From M55B120 sp965549355 (GTDB lineage Bacteria > Actinomycetota > Humimicrobiia > Humimicrobiales > Humimicrobiaceae): 15,259 bases of DNA. The stretch is from positions 1 to 15,259 of the forward strand of contig CBEVGD010000038.1 of assembly GCA_965549355.1 (NCBI GenBank), in the 5' to 3' direction. Below, piece after piece: positions 12,738 through 15,259 of this stretch. The notes below the pieces were generated by a model, which saw only the letters and a program-made list of their open reading frames with translations, was not told the DNA's origin and made no database searches. The number at the start of each line of letters is the position of its first letter. Position 1 is the stretch's first letter. The translations under genes and the position numbers were made by a program.

Positions 12738-12972
12738 CCAGAGCTCCTTTTATTATTTCTTTTTCCATGATCTCAGGATCCGCGACTGGAAGATCGAGGT
12801 CTTTAAGTTTTTTTAGGGCCTGTAATTTATCCTCTTTTGTTTTTATACCGTAGTAAGTTGCCACAGCTTCCCTTACAAGACCGCCAATAGACACATTATC
12901 CCTTCTGGCTCTGTCTTTTAATTTGTCGTAAACATCTTCATCAAACAATAATGTTGTTTTTTTTAAGACCAT
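12727..12972 (-). CDS. vapB: Ribbon-helix-helix antitoxin (VapB-like)
   Basis: The 81-residue partner of the PIN toxin should bind DNA as a dimer through its N-terminus and neutralise the toxin with its C-terminus. The ribbon-helix-helix pattern is visible: a beta strand KKTTLLF, helix DEDVYDKLKDRARRDN, turn VSIGG, helix LVREAVATYYG. The remaining tail (about 45-81) contains LQALKKLKDLDLPVADPEIM, typical of a toxin-binding arm. The ATG at 12972 is preceded by AAGGCAGG. A perfect palindrome overlapping the -10 lies 20 bases upstream (12992-13017), consistent with autorepression by the antitoxin or the complex. Confidence 0.85.
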   Translation of the reverse strand: MVLKKTTLLFDEDVYDKLKDRARRDNVSIGGLVREAVATYYGIKTKEDKLQALKKLKDLDLPVADPEIMEKEIIKGALGDR

Positions 12973-12991
12973 TGTCCTGCCTTCTTTGAAG

Positions 12992-13017
12992 TTATGTATA
13001 TGGCTCCATATACATAA
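12992..13017. promoter_or_regulatory. Perfect 12-bp palindromic operator of the toxin-antitoxin operon
   Basis: TTATGTATATGG, then CT, then CCATATACATAA: 12 of 12 paired positions. It starts 20 bases before the antitoxin ATG and overlaps the -10 box, so a bound ribbon-helix-helix dimer pair would block transcription. Confidence 0.75.
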
Positions 13018-13042
13018 TATATGATTTGCTATATTTCATCAA
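13014..13042 (-). promoter_or_regulatory. Sigma70-type promoter of the toxin-antitoxin operon
   Basis: On the minus strand TTGATG (13037-13042) is followed by exactly 17 bases and TATTAT (13014-13019). That is two and one mismatches from the consensus hexamers. The -10 overlaps the palindromic operator, and the promoter begins just after the enzyme I stop codon. Confidence 0.65.
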
Positions 13043-13048
13043 GGTTTT

Positions 13049-14836
13049 TTAAATATTGGAGACTCCAAAAGAGCTCAATTCTCTTATTATATCTTTCTTT
13101 GTCTTAAGCTTTTCAAGCCTCAAGACAAGTCTTTTGCATCTTCCGGGATCCAATTTACTGAGGTGGGACCTTATTGAAGTATAACTTTTGAGCTCGACAC
13201 TTATATTATCTACTTCCATTCCGACAAGTATGGGCAGAAACTTTGGACTGGCAGTGATCTCTCCGCATATAGTGACTTTTCTGCCCTTTTTATGGGCCCT
13301 GCTTATTATGCTGCGCAGTACCATCAGCGTAGGAGGCTGGAGGAAATCTTCGCTATTGGAAGTCCTGACCAATTGTCTGGACCGTGCATAAACAAGTGAA
13401 AGAAGGTCATTGGTCCCTATATTTATATGATCGCATTCCTCCAGTATCTCTTCAAGTGCAAAAAATGCAGCCGGAGTCTCAATAAATGCACAGAGAGGGA
13501 TGTCCCTTTTTATCTCTCTCCAGGTCCTGCCGGATCTTTTCTTTATTGATAGAATCCTTTCCTTTAGCATTATCATGTCTTCCGGGCGGGATATCATAGG
13601 AAATGCTATTATAAGGGATCCATATTTTGAAGCCCTGATCAGTGCTTCCAGCTGCCTGTTGTAGAGTTTTCTTGCAAGAGGTTTCTTATTATTTTCTGCA
13701 AGGGGCCCCTTATATATAAGATTTAAGAAAGAGGCCTTATCTCCGCTCAGGTCAAGTGTCCTGAGTATCACGGACCGGTCCGGAAAGAGTTCAAGTATTT
13801 CCCTGTAGGCATTTGATTGTTTTACAAGAGAAAGGCCGATGTCCCCGTTTAGAAATGAAAGCTCCGACCTGAAAAGTCCTATGCCCTCTACAGCCATTGC
13901 TGCAGCGGATCTGGCTTCCTCCAGAGTATTGACAGTTGCAAGAAGGGCAGGAATTTTTTTATTTTTTAATTTTTTTCCTGATTCCTTTATTCCTTCCGAT
14001 CTGTGAAATTGATGATATTTTTTTAAAGAAGCCTTATCGGGCCGTATTATCAGTTTTCCAGTATAACCGTCAAGGACTGCTTTTTGTCTGTCTTTAATAG
14101 CATCAGCGGGCCTATCTATCTTTATTATATACGGGATCTTAAGTGATTTTATAAGGATGGATGTGTGAGATTCTATATTCTGTCTTTCAATTACTATGCC
14201 TTTTATTTTTTTAAGGTCTATTGCTGCAAGATCAGTAGGATACATCTTTCTTGCCACAAGGATGAGGTCGTCCCCCTGTTTTCCACTTTCAAATTTATTC
14301 TCCACAAGACCGGCCGGACTTAACCCGGAGACAAGCCTATTGTAAAGATCCACCAGATCATAGGTCCTATTCTTCAATTTATTCTTATCATTTTTTCTCA
14401 GGAGCTCGATCCTTTCATTGAATATGATCGAGACGGCAAGATATGAGGAGATGCGGTACTCTTTTATAAGGTCTATGGTCCTTTTATATATATTGGTGTC
14501 GTTGAGAGCGAGTATCTGAAAATCTATAATCTCGGAAAATTTCTTACTTATGTCCCGTGATAATTTCTTTCTTGCGTCAGCAAGTTCCTTTTTTGATCTT
14601 CTCAGGACCTGCTTGAAATTTTTGATCTCTCTCTCAGTAGTTTCCCTGCTGGTTGTTTTTTCGTAAAGGCTGTCGCGCAGAACCTTGATCCTGCCGATAT
14701 CTTTAAGCTCAAGATCATGGAATTCACGGGATAATTTTTGAAGCAGTGTTTCTTCCTTTAATGGGTCCGATGAGAATTTAAGGATTTTTCCTATTGCCAG
14801 GCCCCGGCTTACCGGTATTCCCCTGATGATATCCAT
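13049..14836 (-). CDS. ptsI: Divergent PTS enzyme I (phosphoenolpyruvate-protein phosphotransferase)
   Basis: This general PTS enzyme passes phosphate from PEP to HPr, which is encoded directly upstream. The start at 14836 (MDIIRGIPVSRGLAIG) fits the family opening and lies four bases after the HPr stop, with GGAGAAG upstream. A GTG at 14866 would add ten unlike residues. Numbered from that Met (595 residues), the phospho-His is H224 in an altered loop (RQNIESHTSILIKSLKIP instead of GGxTSHxAI). Retained are R323 (GIGLFRSE), RTLDLSGDK, E453 (FIETPA), GTND (474-477) and the catalytic Cys524 (ICGE). The usual NPxLGxRxIR segment is replaced by GPLAENNKKPLARKLY, so one arginine known to contact PEP appears missing. 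It is somewhat longer than typical enzyme I (about 575). Catalysis is plausible but not certain; a specialised phosphotransfer branch is an alternative. Confidence 0.85.
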   Translation of the reverse strand: MDIIRGIPVSRGLAIGKILKFSSDPLKEETLLQKLSREFHDLELKDIGRIKVLRDSLYEKTTSRETTEREIKNFKQVLRRSKKELADARKKLSRDISKKFSEIIDFQILALNDTNIYKRTIDLIKEYRISSYLAVSIIFNERIELLRKNDKNKLKNRTYDLVDLYNRLVSGLSPAGLVENKFESGKQGDDLILVARKMYPTDLAAIDLKKIKGIVIERQNIESHTSILIKSLKIPYIIKIDRPADAIKDRQKAVLDGYTGKLIIRPDKASLKKYHQFHRSEGIKESGKKLKNKKIPALLATVNTLEEARSAAAMAVEGIGLFRSELSFLNGDIGLSLVKQSNAYREILELFPDRSVILRTLDLSGDKASFLNLIYKGPLAENNKKPLARKLYNRQLEALIRASKYGSLIIAFPMISRPEDMIMLKERILSIKKRSGRTWREIKRDIPLCAFIETPAAFFALEEILEECDHINIGTNDLLSLVYARSRQLVRTSNSEDFLQPPTLMVLRSIISRAHKKGRKVTICGEITASPKFLPILVGMEVDNISVELKSYTSIRSHLSKLDPGRCKRLVLRLEKLKTKKDIIRELSSFGVSNI

Positions 14837-14840
14837 TCTT

Positions 14841-15116
14841 CTAAATCTTCTCCGATCCGGGGGCACTATTTGTAAAAAGCTTTTTTAATGCCTCTTTTGC
14901 CTTTAATTCATCTTTACCTGTGATCTTTATAGTAAGCCTATCGCCTTTTTCAGCTCCGAGACCCAGCACTTCAGTTACATTTTTGCCATTAGCCTCCATA
15001 TCACCAGAGTCAAGTGTGATATTTGAATCAAATCTATGGCACAGGCTCACAAGCCTGGAAGCAGGTCTTGCATGCAGACCCTCGCTGTTTTGAATTATTA
15101 TTTTAAATGTTTTCAT
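14841..15116 (-). CDS. ptsH: HPr-family phosphocarrier protein
   Basis: This is a small cytoplasmic PTS phosphocarrier that accepts phosphate from enzyme I. Its 91 residues include active-site His15 in GLHARPAS and the family layout SNITLDSGDMEANGKNVTEVLGLGAEKGDRLTI. The position matching regulatory Ser46 (KS-I/L-x-x-V in classical HPr) is Asn46 (KNVTEV), so control by an HPr kinase at that site is not expected. The ATG at 15116 lacks a clear Shine-Dalgarno site. The gene precedes enzyme I by four bases, evidently one operon. No PTS permease is in the window; partners such as a dihydroxyacetone-kinase type subunit could lie beyond the right edge, but nothing here shows it. Confidence 0.9.
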   Translation of the reverse strand: MKTFKIIIQNSEGLHARPASRLVSLCHRFDSNITLDSGDMEANGKNVTEVLGLGAEKGDRLTIKITGKDELKAKEALKKLFTNSAPGSEKI

Positions 15117-15259
15117 TATCTATGTTTTTCGTTATCGCGGGTACCATACCGCTTCTTCCTCAGGTCCCGGTTCCCGGACAGGCTCCTGGATTTATATTTT
15201 AATATATTGGTTATTATTTGTATAATTACAGATAGGTATATTTTTTAATGATTGTCTGA
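15117..15259 (-). other. Region upstream of HPr; no confirmed gene
   Basis: On the minus strand this is AT-rich, then GC-rich with CCAGGAGCC and GGGAACCGGGACC, then ATGGTACCC of a 14-codon ORF overlapping the HPr start in another frame. An open frame from the window edge ends at a TAA within about 65 bases and might be the tail of another gene. I see no clear promoter or riboswitch. Confidence 0.3.

Noticed and set aside
14837..14866. GTG start at 14866 for enzyme I, adding ten N-terminal residues
   Set aside because: It lies inside the HPr gene without a ribosome site, and the added MPPDRRRFRR does not resemble the family; ATG 14836 fits better.
15117..15180. GC-rich segment before HPr as a possible riboswitch or T-box
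   Set aside because: No recognisable conserved box and no clean stem beyond 4-5 pairs.
1..15259. CRISPR array, tRNA or rRNA genes
   Set aside because: No regularly spaced repeats, no cloverleaf-like sequence and no rRNA signature was seen on either strand.

Overview
The window is AT-rich and suggests an anaerobic, free-living bacterium of a low-GC lineage. It has lipoprotein signal peptides followed by long acidic linkers, a PTS HPr/enzyme I pair, an iron-sulfur type uracil-DNA glycosylase, frequent TTG/GTG starts with strong Shine-Dalgarno sites, and a solitary sugar-binding lipoprotein. This flavour recalls uncultured sediment or subsurface groups such as Atribacterota or low-GC Actinomycetota, but the sequence alone does not fix the taxon.

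Layout. (1) 1-264: a decayed Y2 (IS91-like) transposase, then about 270 bases without a gene. (2) 538-1284: family 4-like uracil-DNA glycosylase with a four-cysteine C-terminal tail. (3) 1401-1450: two repeat units resembling the end of an IS21-type element. (4) 1468-4441, all minus strand: a lipoprotein gene split by an in-frame TAA, a small membrane protein, an inhibitory-type serpin with an N-terminal membrane signal, and a second small lipoprotein. (5) 4960-10769, all plus strand: OmpR-family response regulator, histidine kinase, FtsX/MacB-like permease, a 24-codon coupled ORF, ABC ATPase and periplasmic adaptor, i.e. a two-component system with an export pump. (6) 11068-12144: a solitary sugar-type substrate-binding lipoprotein. 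(7) 12165-12204: a hairpin terminator between converging genes, then another IS21-like motif. (8) 12327-13042, minus strand: a PIN-toxin/ribbon-helix-helix antitoxin pair with a clear promoter and palindromic operator. (9) 13049-15116, minus strand: a divergent PTS enzyme I and HPr.

The most unusual structure is a long inverted duplication. The leader and signal-peptide coding part of the minus-strand lipoprotein (4370-4648) is repeated, inverted, as the leader and signal-peptide part of the sugar-binding lipoprotein (10831-11139). The two copies flank the whole two-component/ABC operon and read outward. Each contains a perfect Shine-Dalgarno site, a mini-ORF whose peptide ends MDLKK, and a long hairpin whose first stem bases are the mini-ORF stop codon. 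A 19-bp element in both copies, TTCCAYCGTATRTATATAA, also stands just upstream of the serpin, so these three exported-protein genes may share one control signal.

A working model, which is inference: the two-component system senses an envelope condition and controls the pump through tandem 11-bp repeats upstream of the regulator. The outward-facing lipoprotein and serpin genes form a surface-protein set with a shared promoter element and leader. The insertion-sequence remnants on either side suggest that 1.4-12.3 kb is an accessory block, while HPr/enzyme I on the right looks more like resident sequence.
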